From Alphaproteobacteria bacterium (lineage in GTDB: Bacteria; Pseudomonadota; Alphaproteobacteria; UBA8366; Aestuariispiraceae), in the NCBI GenBank assembly GCA_030065235.1, contig JASJDC010000010.1, forward strand, positions 62,001 to 126,000: 64,000 nucleotides of DNA, in the 5' to 3' direction. Below the pieces are notes generated by a model. That model ran no database searches. It worked only from the letters and a program-made list of their open reading frames with translations, and was not told the DNA's origin. Positions 28,494 to 37,920 of the stretch are shown piece after piece. Both the position numbers and the translations under genes were made by a program. Positions within the stretch are counted from its first letter, which is position 1; each line of letters opens with the position of its first letter.

Positions 28494-28663
28494 TGCGTCG
28501 CGGAAACGCTGGAAGAGATCGCACCCGACGGACCCGTCGTTTCGCGATTGTCGCATCTGGCGATCGCCGACATCCTATCGACCCGGGTGCGTCCCCGAGA
28601 AGAAACGCGGAAGCCGAGCGCCTTGAATGGATGAAACGGCGCTTGGCCGAACTACAACAGTAG
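28494..28663 (+). pseudogene. C-terminal remnant of an RpiR-type SIS-domain regulator
   Basis: Directly after the dehydrogenase stop codon one frame reads GPVVSRLSHLAIADILSTRV, which resembles the end of the SIS domain in RpiR/MurR regulators (S-R-I-x-x-L-x-x-I-D-x-L). After a frameshift around 28592-28610 another frame reads AEAERLEWMKRRLAELQQ and stops at 28661-28663, the usual C-terminal helix of that family. The N-terminal DNA-binding part is absent. RpiR proteins commonly control sugar-phosphate genes, which fits the operon before it. Confidence 0.6.
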
Positions 28664-28702
28664 CGCCCAGCGGTCGCAGGTGATCATAAACGGAGAGCGA
28701 CG

Positions 28703-29038
28703 ATGACCATCGATTTCGACGATTTCCTGAAAGTGGATATCCGGGTTGGGACGGTTCTGCGGGCCGAGCCCTTTCCCGAGGCGCGCAAGCCGGCGATCAA
28801 ACTGTGGATCGATTTCGGACCCGAGATCGGCGAGAAGAAAAGCTCGGCGCAAATCACGGTCCACTATACGCCGGAGACGCTGACCGGTCGCCAGGTCGCG
28901 GCGGTGGTGAATTTCCCGCCGCGCCAGATCGGCAAGTTCATGTCCGAATGTCTGGTGCTGGGTTTCAGCGATGCGGACGGCGCGATCGTGTTGATCGGGC
29001 CGGAACGGCCGGTCCCAAATGGCGAACGGCTTCATTGA
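28703..29038 (+). CDS. csaA: CsaA-type tRNA-binding protein
   Basis: 111 residues forming a single OB-fold of the tRNA_bind (Arc1p/MetRS C-terminal) family: start [23 protein letters not shown] (split by the family's RVG turn), then [31 protein letters not shown] and the end PNGERLH. CsaA binds tRNA-like RNA and has been described as chaperone-like. It stands alone, just upstream of the thiamine riboswitch. Confidence 0.92.
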   Translation: MTIDFDDFLKVDIRVGTVLRAEPFPEARKPAIKLWIDFGPEIGEKKSSAQITVHYTPETLTGRQVAAVVNFPPRQIGKFMSECLVLGFSDADGAIVLIGPERPVPNGERLH

Positions 29039-29087
29039 GCCGCTCCGTGCTTGTTTTTTGCGCGTCCCGCCTCTAATTTCCCAAGGT

Positions 29088-29172
29088 CTCAACGGGGCGC
29101 CCATTCGGGGCTGAGAGGTCGTCGGCCAACCCGTGGAACCTGATCCGGTTAGCACCGGCGGAGGGATTGAGG
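29088..29172 (+). promoter_or_regulatory. TPP riboswitch (THI element)
   Basis: The conserved parts are all here: GGGGCGCC, GGGGCTGAGAGG, ACCCGTGGAACCTGATCCGG and TTAGCACCGGCGGAGGGA. This is the thiamine-pyrophosphate-binding fold. It lies 104 bases before thiM and should shut down the whole salvage operon when TPP is abundant. A separate terminator is not obvious, so control may act on translation of thiM, whose Shine-Dalgarno lies downstream. Confidence 0.95.
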
Positions 29173-29275
29173 CCTTTGGCGAACGCGGCGCTCGACCCGC
29201 CTCCCAACTCCCCTCACTCCCAGCTTCATCTTGAAGCGCGCCTGTCGGTCCGGACACAATGAGGACGCATGGCGC

Positions 29276-30016
29276 GTGGGTGACAAGCGATTGATCGAAG
29301 GCTGCATCGCCTCGCTGCGCGCGTTGAAGGAGCGCGGCGCAAGAGTCCATTGCATCACCAATCTGGCGGCGGTCACGCTGTCGGCCAATGCGCTTCTAGC
29401 GCTCGGCGCGACGCCCTCGACGACGGTCGATCCAGAGGAAGTCGCCGACTTCACCCGAAGCGCCGACGCCCTGTCGGTCAATATCGGCACGCTGGACGCG
29501 GAACGCCGCCGGGCCATTCCTCTGGCGGTCGAGGTCGCTCAGGAGGAAGGCAAACCCTGGGTCTTCGATCCCGTGATGGCGACGCGCGCGCAGAGCCGCC
29601 GGGCGCTGGCCGATGCGCTGCTGGCCAAGAACCCGACGGTGATCCGAGGCAACCAGGCGGAGATCGCGGCCCTGGACATTCCCCAAGAGACGGTCCGGGC
29701 CGCGACCGGCGCCGTCGATCGGATCGCGCAGGGCGCGCGCGCAGTGCAGATTGAGAACGGCGATCCGCTGATGGACCGGGTCACGGCGATGGGTTGCGCC
29801 GAGACCGCCGTCATCGCCGCCTTTCTGACGGTCGAGCATGACCCTTTTCTGGCGACAGCCCAGGCCGTTCTCGCCTTCGCTGTCGCCGGAGAGACAGCCG
29901 CCGAGGCGGCGGAAGGGCCTGGGACATTCCAGCCGCTGTTCCTCGATGCGCTCCACAACCTGTCCGCGCTCTCACGAGAGAGCCTCAGTGAGAAGGCCCG
30001 CACCGCATGGCTCTAG
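29276..30016 (+). CDS. thiM: Hydroxyethylthiazole kinase
   Basis: 246 residues from a GTG at 29276. Phosphorylates 4-methyl-5-(2-hydroxyethyl)thiazole for thiamine salvage. ThiM hallmarks: HCITNLAAVTLSANALLALGA, the PSTTVDPEEV region, SVNIGTLD, the DPVMATRAQSRR segment, RGNQAEI and AMGCAETAV, in which the catalytic Cys is retained. The GTG follows GAGGA by about ten bases; an upstream TTG at 29231 gives 15 more residues of non-ThiM sequence. It overlaps thiD by ten bases. Confidence 0.93.
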   Translation: MGDKRLIEGCIASLRALKERGARVHCITNLAAVTLSANALLALGATPSTTVDPEEVADFTRSADALSVNIGTLDAERRRAIPLAVEVAQEEGKPWVFDPVMATRAQSRRALADALLAKNPTVIRGNQAEIAALDIPQETVRAATGAVDRIAQGARAVQIENGDPLMDRVTAMGCAETAVIAAFLTVEHDPFLATAQAVLAFAVAGETAAEAAEGPGTFQPLFLDALHNLSALSRESLSEKARTAWL

Positions 30017-30843
30017 ACTTACACACAGCGCCGCCGGTGGCGCTCACCATCGCCGGCTCGGACAGCGGCGGCGGCGCCGGGATTCAGGCCGACCTGAAGG
30101 CCTTTTCCGCGTTGGGTGTCTATGGCGCCTCAGTGATTACCGCGCTCACGGCGCAGAACACGCGCGCCGTGCGCGGCGTCTTCCCCGCCTCCGCGGATTT
30201 CGTGCGGCTGCAGATCGACACGGTCCTCGAGGATATCCGCGTGGACGCGGTCAAGATCGGCATGCTGGGCGACCCGGAAATCACCCGCGCGGTCGCCGAA
30301 GGGATCAAGGCGCATGCGCCGCGCGCCGTGGTCCTGGACCCCGTCATGGTGGCCAAGAGCGGGGACAAACTGCTGCAGGACGAGGCCGTCGATGCGCTGC
30401 GCAGCGAGCTGATCCCACTCGCCGATATCGTCACGCCGAACCTGCCCGAAGCCGCCGTGTTGACGGGAGACGCCGCGCCGCAGGACGAGGCGGGCATGGA
30501 GGTCGCCGGGCGCGCGATTCTGGCGCAGGGCCCGAAGGCGGTTCTGGTGAAAGGCGGCCACGGTCATGGGCCCGTAGTCACCGATCTTTTGGTGTCGCAT
30601 ACCGGCGTCTCCCGCTTCACCTCAGATCGAATCGAGACTGCGAACACGCATGGCACCGGCTGCACCCTGTCCTCCGCGATCGCGGCGATGCTGGCCCATG
30701 GACGGCCGCTCGGCGCGGCGATCGAGGCGGCGCGCGCCTATCTGCATGGCGCGATCGAACAGGCGGACGGGTTGGATATCGGAACCGGCCACGGGCCGGT
30801 GCATCATTTCCACACTCTTTGGCATAAGAACCCGGCGGCATGA
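30007..30843 (+). CDS. thiD: Hydroxymethylpyrimidine/phosphomethylpyrimidine kinase
   Basis: 278 residues. Phosphorylates HMP and HMP-P to HMP-PP. Seen: LTIAGSDSGGGAGIQADLKAF start, GVYGASVITALTAQNT, DPVMVAKSGDKLL, TPNLPEAAVLTG and HGTGCTLSSAIAA with the catalytic Cys and anion hole. It overlaps thiM and its TGA overlaps the next ATG, indicating coupled translation within the riboswitch operon. Confidence 0.96.
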   Translation: MALDLHTAPPVALTIAGSDSGGGAGIQADLKAFSALGVYGASVITALTAQNTRAVRGVFPASADFVRLQIDTVLEDIRVDAVKIGMLGDPEITRAVAEGIKAHAPRAVVLDPVMVAKSGDKLLQDEAVDALRSELIPLADIVTPNLPEAAVLTGDAAPQDEAGMEVAGRAILAQGPKAVLVKGGHGHGPVVTDLLVSHTGVSRFTSDRIETANTHGTGCTLSSAIAAMLAHGRPLGAAIEAARAYLHGAIEQADGLDIGTGHGPVHHFHTLWHKNPAA

Positions 30844-31937
30844 GCAAATCCCAACCCCCTTCCCGCCGCGCGCTACTCAGCGCGACCGCCGCGGGCCTCG
30901 TCGCCGCGCCGGCGATCCTGAGCAAGCCGCTTCACGCGGCGGAATCGCAGGCCGTGCGGATGGTGACGTCCTGGCCGCAAGGCGCGCCCGGACCGGGCTG
31001 GAGCGCCGATCGTCTGGCCGACCGGATCACGCGGATGAGCGGCGGCGCCTTGACGGTCAAGGTCTTCGGCGCGGGATCCCTGGTCCCGGCCCTGGAAGTG
31101 TTCGACGCAGTCGGGGCCGGCACGGCGGAGATCGCGCATACCGCCTCTCTCTTCTGGCGCGGCAAGACGCCGGCGGCGCCGTTGTTCACCGCCGGCCCGT
31201 TCGGCCTGACCGCGGTCGAGCACAATGCCTGGATCCATCATGGCGGCGGTCAAGACCTGTGGGATGCGCTTTACGCGCCTTTCAATCTGAAGCCCTTCAT
31301 GGCCGGGAATTCCGGCATGCAAATGGGCGGGTGGTTCAACCGCGAGATTACATCGCTCTCTGATCTCGCCGGCCTGAAGATGCGCATTCCCGGCCTCGGC
31401 GGGGCGATCTTCGAGAAGCTGGGCGGCGCCCCGGTCACCCTGCCGCCGGGCGAAATCTTCGGCGCGCTGCAGAGCGGTTTGATCGACGGCGCCGAGTTTC
31501 TCGGCCCCTGGAGCGACAGCGCCTTCGGCTTTCAGAAAGTCGCGCGCTATTACTACCGGCCGGGATTTCACGAACCGAACGGAACCGCCGAGGCGCTGGT
31601 CAACCGGGACTGGTTCGCCGGTCTGTCGGACGCACACCGCGCGATTGTCGCCGAGGCGTGTACAGCGGAGAACTCGGTCGGCTTGGCGGAGGCGGAATGG
31701 AACAACGCCGACGCCCTGCGGCGTTTGATCGAAGAGGACGACGTCACGCTGCGCGATTGGCCCGACGACGTGCTGCGCGCGGCGAAGTCGGCGGCTGAAG
31801 AGGTCCTGGACGATCTTGCCGCAACCGGGAACTTGGCCGGGCGCATCGTCGCCTCATTCCGAGAGGCGCGCGATCGCGCCGCGCGCTGGGGCCGCGTCGG
31901 TTATGAAAGCTTTTTCCGCGCCCGCGGTTTGAGCTGA
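30840..31937 (+). CDS. TRAP-type (DctP-like) solute-binding protein in the thiamine operon
   Basis: 365 residues. The N-terminus has a twin-arginine-type leader (SRRALLSATAAGLVAAPAIL, ending near HAAES), followed by a DctP fold: VRMVTSWPQGAPGPGW, the GGALTVKVFGAGSLVPALEVFDAV segment, the substrate-contact region LAGLKMRIPGLGG, and PPGEIFGALQSGLIDGAEFLGPW. Such proteins deliver organic acids to TRAP permeases in the periplasm. No TRAP permease gene lies in this operon, yet the gene overlaps thiD by four bases and must be under the TPP riboswitch. Its ligand may be a thiamine precursor, or it may use a permease elsewhere. Confidence 0.88.
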   Translation: MSKSQPPSRRALLSATAAGLVAAPAILSKPLHAAESQAVRMVTSWPQGAPGPGWSADRLADRITRMSGGALTVKVFGAGSLVPALEVFDAVGAGTAEIAHTASLFWRGKTPAAPLFTAGPFGLTAVEHNAWIHHGGGQDLWDALYAPFNLKPFMAGNSGMQMGGWFNREITSLSDLAGLKMRIPGLGGAIFEKLGGAPVTLPPGEIFGALQSGLIDGAEFLGPWSDSAFGFQKVARYYYRPGFHEPNGTAEALVNRDWFAGLSDAHRAIVAEACTAENSVGLAEAEWNNADALRRLIEEDDVTLRDWPDDVLRAAKSAAEEVLDDLAATGNLAGRIVASFREARDRAARWGRVGYESFFRARGLS

Positions 31938-31951
31938 GCGGCCGCCTTTCC

Positions 31952-32713
31952 ATGCCGCCCGCCGCCCCGACCATCCGGATCGACAAAGGCGCTCTCGCTT
32001 TTGCAGGCAAGCCGGTCTTCTCGGACCTGTCGGCGATCTTTGACGGCGGCGCCTGGACCTGCCTGCTGGGGCCCAGCGGCGTCGGCAAATCAAGCCTGCT
32101 GCGTATGGTGGCCGGCCTGGAGACGCCGGATAGCGAGACATCCGGGCGCGTGACCGACAGCGACGGCGCGGCGCTTGAAGGACGCGTCGCCTATATGGCG
32201 CAACAGGATCTGCTGCTGCCTTGGGCCGATACGATCTCGAATGTCACGATCGGCGCACGGCTGCGCGGCGGCGTCAGCGCGGCGGATCGCCACAAGGCTT
32301 TGCACCTGATCGAGCAGGTCGGACTGGCGGGCCATGAGGAGGCGCGGCCGACCGCCCTGTCCGGCGGCATGCGCCAGCGGGTGGCGCTCGCCCGCACCCT
32401 GTTCGAAGACCAGCCGATCGTCTTGATGGACGAGCCCTTCTCCTCGCTCGACGCGCTGACCCGGCGTCGGTTGCAGGCGGACGCACGACGCCTGTTGGCC
32501 GATAAGACAGTGCTGCTGGTCACCCATGATCCCTGGGAAGCGCTGCGCCTGGCCGACGCGATCCATGTGATGGCCGGCGCGCCGGCGGCGTTGAGCGCGG
32601 CCCTGCATCCGGAGGGCGCGGCCCCACGCGACGAAAAGGCGCCCGGCGCGATCGCCCTCTACGGCGCGCTGCTGGACAAGCTCGGCGCACGGAACGGGGG
32701 CTTGGCCGCATGA
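31952..32713 (+). CDS. thiZ: Thiamine-precursor ABC transporter ATPase
   Basis: 253 residues. Walker A LLGPSGVGKSSLL, Q-loop MAQQDLLLPW, signature LSGGMRQRVALART, Walker B IVLMDEPFSSLD and the H-loop VTHDPWEAL are intact. The subfamily is that of nitrate/taurine/HMP importers. Linkage to thiX and an NMT1-like binding protein behind a TPP riboswitch points to uptake of hydroxymethylpyrimidine or its formylaminopyrimidine precursor. Confidence 0.9.
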   Translation: MPPAAPTIRIDKGALAFAGKPVFSDLSAIFDGGAWTCLLGPSGVGKSSLLRMVAGLETPDSETSGRVTDSDGAALEGRVAYMAQQDLLLPWADTISNVTIGARLRGGVSAADRHKALHLIEQVGLAGHEEARPTALSGGMRQRVALARTLFEDQPIVLMDEPFSSLDALTRRRLQADARRLLADKTVLLVTHDPWEALRLADAIHVMAGAPAALSAALHPEGAAPRDEKAPGAIALYGALLDKLGARNGGLAA

Positions 32714-33471
32714 GCGCCGCGATCGGCGACCGCCTGATCCGGCCGATCGTCACGCTCGCCGGCCTGCTGCTGGTGTGGCAGGCGGTGGTCGTCATCAGCG
32801 GCGCGCCGGTCTTCATCCTGCCCGGCCCGCTGGATGTGCTTGCGGCGCTGGCGGAACAGCCTGTCGTGCTGCTGTCGAACGCGGCGGTGACGGCGACGGA
32901 GATCATCCTGGGTTTGATCTTCGGCGTGATCCTGGGCGGCGCCAGCGCGCTGAGCCTGGCGGCCCACCGCGGCGCGCGGCGTTGGCTGCTGCCGGTTCTG
33001 GTCGTGACCCAGGCGCTGCCGGTCTTCGCCCTGGCCCCGGTCCTGGTCCTGTGGCTCGGCTATGGCATGGTGTCGAAAGTCGCGATGGCGGTCTTGATCA
33101 TCTATTTCCCGGTCACCGCCGCCTTCTATGACGGGCTGCGCCGGACCGAGCCCGGCTGGCTGGACATGGCGCAGGTGATGGGCGCCTCGAAGGCCGCGAC
33201 GCTGCGTCATATCCGCCTGCCCGCCGCCTTGCCTGCCTTTGCCAGCGGAGTCCGCGTCGGCGCCTCGGTCGCGCCGATCGGCGCCGTCGTCGGCGAATGG
33301 GTCGGGGCCAGCGCCGGGCTGGGCGCGATGATGCTGCACGCAAACGGACGGATGCAAACCGACACGCTGTTCGCCGCCCTGTTCACCCTCTGCCTGATCG
33401 GGCTCGCGGTCTATTACGCGACCGATGCAATCATGAAACGCCTGACGCCCTGGCGTCCGGAATCGCACTAG
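32710..33471 (+). CDS. thiX: Thiamine-precursor ABC transporter permease
   Basis: 253 residues with about six membrane segments (for example LIRPIVTLAGLLLVWQAVVV near the N-terminus). The EAA loop reads DMAQVMGASKAATLRHIRLP. Overlaps thiZ by ATGA. It forms the inner-membrane pore for the importer. The last gene product, ThiY, supplies substrate. Confidence 0.9.
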   Translation: MSAAIGDRLIRPIVTLAGLLLVWQAVVVISGAPVFILPGPLDVLAALAEQPVVLLSNAAVTATEIILGLIFGVILGGASALSLAAHRGARRWLLPVLVVTQALPVFALAPVLVLWLGYGMVSKVAMAVLIIYFPVTAAFYDGLRRTEPGWLDMAQVMGASKAATLRHIRLPAALPAFASGVRVGASVAPIGAVVGEWVGASAGLGAMMLHANGRMQTDTLFAALFTLCLIGLAVYYATDAIMKRLTPWRPESH

Positions 33472-33506
33472 GCCCCCTTTCAGAAACCCATTCCATGGAG
33501 TTTGTT

Positions 33507-34448
33507 ATGAGTTTCCGCTTGTCCGCCATCGCCTTCGCGCTGTGCCTTTCCGCCGCACCCGCCCACGCGCAGGAGAGGATCACCCTGCTGCTGGATTGGT
33601 TCGTCAATCCCGACCACGGTCCGCTGATCGTGGCGCAGGAGAAAGGCTATTTCGCCGAGGCCGGACTGGAAGTCGAGATGATCGAGCCGGCCGACCCCAG
33701 CCTGCCGCCGAAGCTGGTCGCCGCCGGTCAGGCGGACTTGGCGATCTCTTACCAGCCAAACCTATACGTTCAGGTCGCCGAAGGCCTGCCGCTGACCCGC
33801 ATCGCGACCCTGGTCGCCACTCCCTTGAACTCCCTGGTGGTGTTGAAAGACGGGCCGATCGAGTCCATCGCAGAACTGAAAGGCAAAACCGTCGGTTTCT
33901 CTGTCGGCGGTTTCGAGGACGTCCTGCTAAAATCAATGCTGGAAAAGCACGGGCTGAGCATCGGCGATGTCGAATTGATCAATGTGAATTTCTCGCTGTC
34001 CCCGTCCCTGATCTCCGGCCAAGTCGATGCAGTAATCGGCGCTTTCCGCAATTTCGAGCTCAATCAGATGGACATCGTCGGTCGGCCGGGCCGGGCCTTC
34101 TATGTCGAGGAGGAAGGCGTCCCCGCTTATGACGAGTTGATCCTGGTCGCGCGATCCGACGCGGTGGACCGGCCCGCCTATGGAAGGCTGATCGCGGCGA
34201 TCGAGGCGGCGACGGCCTATATCATCAACCACCCGGAAGAGAGTTGGGAGATATTCCGAGCGACCGACCCGAAACTGGATAGTGAATTGAACCGGCGCGC
34301 CTGGCGCGACACGCTGCCCCGTTTCGCCCTGCGCCCCGGCGCGCTTGACCGGGCGCGCTATGCGGGCTTCGCCGCCTTCATGCAACAGGCCGGCATGATC
34401 GAGACAGTCCCCGCCCTGGACAGCTACGCTGTCGAGATCGCGCGCTAA
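33507..34448 (+). CDS. thiY: NMT1/THI5-like pyrimidine-precursor binding protein
   Basis: 313 residues. A Sec signal peptide (residues 1-22, ending AHAQE) precedes the NMT1-like fold: LLLDWFVNPDHGPLIVAQEKG, GLEVEMIEPADPS, ADLAISYQPNL and GKTVGFSVGGFED. In ThiY proteins these regions bind formylaminopyrimidine. The ATG at 33507 follows GGAG by six bases; an ATG at 33495 would add four residues. It is exported to the periplasm and feeds ThiXZ. Confidence 0.92.
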   Translation: MSFRLSAIAFALCLSAAPAHAQERITLLLDWFVNPDHGPLIVAQEKGYFAEAGLEVEMIEPADPSLPPKLVAAGQADLAISYQPNLYVQVAEGLPLTRIATLVATPLNSLVVLKDGPIESIAELKGKTVGFSVGGFEDVLLKSMLEKHGLSIGDVELINVNFSLSPSLISGQVDAVIGAFRNFELNQMDIVGRPGRAFYVEEEGVPAYDELILVARSDAVDRPAYGRLIAAIEAATAYIINHPEESWEIFRATDPKLDSELNRRAWRDTLPRFALRPGALDRARYAGFAAFMQQAGMIETVPALDSYAVEIAR

Positions 34449-34471
34449 ACCCGCGCCAAGGAGATATAGGC

Positions 34472-35128
34472 ATGTTTGACGCGTTAAAAAAGGCGAACGA
34501 GGCGGATTGGGAGCGGTATATCAGCCACGCCTTCGTCACCCAATTGGCGAAAGGCGCGCTGCCGAGAGCCTGTTTCCAACATTATCTGAAGCAGGATTAA
34601 CTGTTCCTGATCCAGTTCGCGCGCGCCTATGGTCTGGCGCTCTACAAATCCGACACGCTGGCGGAGATGCGCCACGCCCAGGCCTCGCTGAACGCCATCC
34701 TCGACACCGAACTGGCGCTGCATGTCAGCTATTGCCGGGACTGGGGGATAAATGAGACTGAGCTTGCAGACCTGCCGGAGGCGAGCGCCACCATGGCCTA
34801 TACGCGTTATGTGCTGGAGCGCGGGTCGGCGGGCGGTCTGGTCGACCTGCATGTCGCCCTGGCGCCCTGTGTGATCGGCTATGCCGAAGTCGCCGATTGG
34901 ATCCTGGCGCAGGATTTTACAAAGCTCGAGGACAACCCGTATCGCAGTTGGATCGAGATGTATTCCAGCGCCGAGTATCGTGCAGTCGCCAATGCGGCGC
35001 GGGCCTTTCTCGACGCGGCCGGCGCAGGGATTTCCGACCAGGCGGTGCAGCGGCACGCCAAGACGTTCGGCGCCGCGACCCGGCTGGAGATCGACTTCTG
35101 GCAAATGGGATTGGACCGCAGCCTCTGA
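34472..35128 (+). pseudogene. tenA: Aminopyrimidine aminohydrolase gene with in-frame nonsense codon
   Basis: The frame opens at an ATG with AAGGAG upstream and would encode 218 residues of TenA, which hydrolyses aminopyrimidine breakdown products of thiamine. Codon 43 (34598-34600) is TAA, placed exactly where the conserved Gln-Asp-Tyr motif has its Tyr (HYLKQD, stop, LFLIQFARAYGLALY). The remainder is intact and unshifted, including the Cys in HVSYCRDWG, the YTRYVL region and the C-terminal LEIDFWQMGL Glu. A single base change from a Tyr codon explains it. So this is either a very young pseudogene or a sequencing error; the downstream frame has no other damage. Confidence 0.9.
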
Positions 35129-35165
35129 CGCCGTGCGGGCGCCGCCGTGGCGCCGGTCCGGCCCG

Positions 35166-36266
<1,101 letters not shown>

Positions 36267-36289
36267 TCATCTAACTCCGGCGCCGCCAT

Positions 36290-36324
36290 AAAAAAGGGGG
36301 AACGGCGCGGCGCCATTCCCCCTT
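36290..36324 (-). terminator. Rho-independent terminator between rpmA and obgE
   Basis: On the minus strand AAGGGGGAA pairs with TTCCCCCTT around a GC-rich inner hairpin, followed by a run of six T residues. It lies 39 bases after the rpmA stop, so rplU-rpmA probably ends here, with partial read-through to obgE. Confidence 0.85.
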
Positions 36325-36362
36325 CAAAGACCGTCAGCCTGTCTTTGGCCGGCGCGCGCGCC

Positions 36363-36629
36363 TTATTCGGCGGCCTCCGCCACGGGCGCAACCGACACTG
36401 TGGTGCGTTGCCGCGTCTTGCGGAAGCTCACATGGCCGTCGACGAGGGCGAACAACGTATGATCCTTACCCATGCCGACATTATCGCCGGGATGCCATTT
36501 GGTGCCGCGCTGGCGGATGATGATATTGCCGGCGAGCACGGATTCGCCGCCGAACTTCTTCACGCCCAAGCGGCGGCCCGCCGAATCGCGACCGTTCCGG
36601 GAACTGCCGCCTGCCTTCTTATGCGCCAT
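36363..36629 (-). CDS. rpmA: 50S ribosomal protein L27
   Basis: 88 residues. [28 protein letters not shown] is the invariant start, and the tail reaching the peptidyl-transferase centre starts at Ala2 without a cleavable leader. The [25 protein letters not shown] core follows. The last residues are Ala/Glu-rich. It follows rplU by 65 bases. Confidence 0.98.
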   Translation of the reverse strand: MAHKKAGGSSRNGRDSAGRRLGVKKFGGESVLAGNIIIRQRGTKWHPGDNVGMGKDHTLFALVDGHVSFRKTRQRTTVSVAPVAEAAE

Positions 36630-36694
36630 AACCTGTCTCCTTCGCTACGCCGGCGAGCCGCTTGTCGGCCCGGTCCGGCGATCGGCGGGTCGCC

Positions 36695-37198
36695 TTACGC
36701 GTCACCGCCGTCATCCTTCTTGGCCGCCGCTTTCTTGGCGGTGGATTTTTTCGCCCCGGCTTTCTTGGCCGCAGCCTTCTTCGCCGACGCCTTCTTAGCC
36801 GTTGCTTTCTTCGCTTCCGTCTTGGCCGGCTCCGGCTCTGCTACCAGTTCGGGGGCCGCTTCAGACGCCGCCGCCGGCTTCGCGCCGCTGGCCAGGATAT
36901 CGGTAATCTTCAGAACCGTCTGATGCTGCCGATGGCCTTTCGTGCGGCGGTAGTTCTGACGCCGCTTTTTCTTAAAGACGATGATCTTGTCGGCGCGAGT
37001 CTGGTCGATCACCTCGGCCTCGACCGCGGCCCCGTCGATCGTCGGCGCGCCGACGACCTGTTTGCCGGCGTCATCAATCAACAAGACGTCATTCAGCGCC
37101 ACTTTATCTCCGGGCTCGGCCGACAGTTTTTCGACGCGAATGACATCATCCTTCGCGACTCGATACTGTTTGCCGCCCGTCTTTACGACTGCGAACAT
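36695..37198 (-). CDS. rplU: 50S ribosomal protein L21 with long Lys/Ala tail
   Basis: 167 residues, of which the first 103 form L21: [25 protein letters not shown] (split by Lys), [31 protein letters not shown]. The final 60 residues are a Lys/Ala repeat (AKKA-type units), a feature seen on some alphaproteobacterial L21 proteins. Its transcript has a leader of roughly 175 bases from the promoter at 37381-37408. Confidence 0.97.
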   Translation of the reverse strand: MFAVVKTGGKQYRVAKDDVIRVEKLSAEPGDKVALNDVLLIDDAGKQVVGAPTIDGAAVEAEVIDQTRADKIIVFKKKRRQNYRRTKGHRQHQTVLKITDILASGAKPAAASEAAPELVAEPEPAKTEAKKATAKKASAKKAAAKKAGAKKSTAKKAAAKKDDGGDA

Positions 37199-37380
37199 AC
37201 GATCCTCTTTTCATTCCTTCCGCGCCCTGCGGCGGCGCTGCCCGGTCGGTCGCGGGGACGTCCCACGTTCATCCGGCGCGCGCTTTAGCCGGCCCGTCGC
37301 ACTCGTAAGCGACACGTCGGCAGCCTCGGACTGCGCATTAAAAGAACCGCGCATCACCACTGCTGCGCGGAACGGCGCGC

Positions 37381-37408
37381 ACTATAGCCAGGGCGCACCC
37401 AATGTCAA
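37381..37408 (-). promoter_or_regulatory. Strong sigma-70 promoter of rplU-rpmA
   Basis: On the minus strand a perfect -35 TTGACA (37403-37408) and a TATAGT -10 (37381-37386) are separated by 16 bases. Transcription would start near 37373, leaving a long leader before the rplU start at 37198. The rest of the 37199-37624 gap shows no gene. Confidence 0.75.
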
Positions 37409-37549
37409 CGCGGGAAAAGCACGGCATTGGGCCTGGAGAATCGCAGGCTAAGCCGCTGAGATTAAGTGAAGATTCGCAACCCCGCGCACCCGGTTGGAGC
37501 GCCAGGACGCCCCATGCCGACGCGCCCCCGAACCGCACCGCGCAGGCCC

Positions 37550-37578
37550 TTGTCCAACGTCGGTCGATCGGCTAGAAC
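37550..37578 (+). promoter_or_regulatory. Possible promoter of the tRNA-Ser gene
   Basis: TTGTCC (37550-37555) and TAGAAC (37573-37578) with a 17-base spacer lie 46 bases before the tRNA. Match to consensus is moderate. Confidence 0.35.
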
Positions 37579-37624
37579 CCCGCCGTCGCCGAGACCAGCG
37601 ACCGCGCCCGCCCGCCGGGCCCGC

Positions 37625-37714
37625 GGAGAGATGCCGGAGTGGTCGAACGGGGCGGTCTCGAAAACCGTTGTGCGCGCAAGCGTACCGAGGGTTCGAATCC
37701 CTCTCTCTCCGCCA
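37625..37714 (+). tRNA. tRNA-Ser (anticodon CGA)
   Basis: A complete class II tRNA. The acceptor arm pairs GGAGAGA (37625-37631) with TCTCTCC (37704-37710), followed by G and an encoded CCA. The anticodon loop CTCGAAA gives CGA, reading UCG. A long variable arm and the TTCGAAT T-loop with a GAGGG/CCCTC stem are present. The accessory island begins immediately after it. Confidence 0.97.
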
Positions 37715-37920
37715 TGTCCTCATTTAGCGAAGCGATAGGGCGACGAAAAACGCCTAGCGGCTCGGCGTCGGGATAGTTTGAAGTCCCTCCATCTCTCTCC
37801 GCCATTATCTGTCTCGCGCTTGTTTCGCTACGCTCAACCGCTCCGACGGAGCGGCGAACGATCGCCGGGCCGCGGTCGCAGACTTGCGGAGAATTTGAAC
37901 CTCGTCTCTCTCTCCACCGT
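37701..37920 (+). repeat. Two degenerate copies of the tRNA-Ser 3' end
   Basis: The tRNA end (CTCTCTCCGCCA, from 37703) recurs as CTCCATCTCTCTCCGCCAT at about 37786-37804 and as a weaker CGTCTCTCTCTCCACCG at about 37903-37919, each preceded by a TTTGAA resembling the T-loop TTCGAA. Such tandem remnants are what repeated integration at a tRNA attachment site leaves behind. No integrase gene is seen next to them. An interrupted palindrome (37838-37854) lies between the copies. Confidence 0.5.

Noticed and set aside
34598-34600. Recoding of the tenA stop as an unusual amino acid
   Set aside because: TAA is not a known selenocysteine or pyrrolysine codon, and a Tyr codon differing by one base fits the motif better.
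35135-35165. GGCGCC repeats between tenA and obgE as a terminator
   Set aside because: Both stem halves are the same short palindrome and there is no T-run in either direction.
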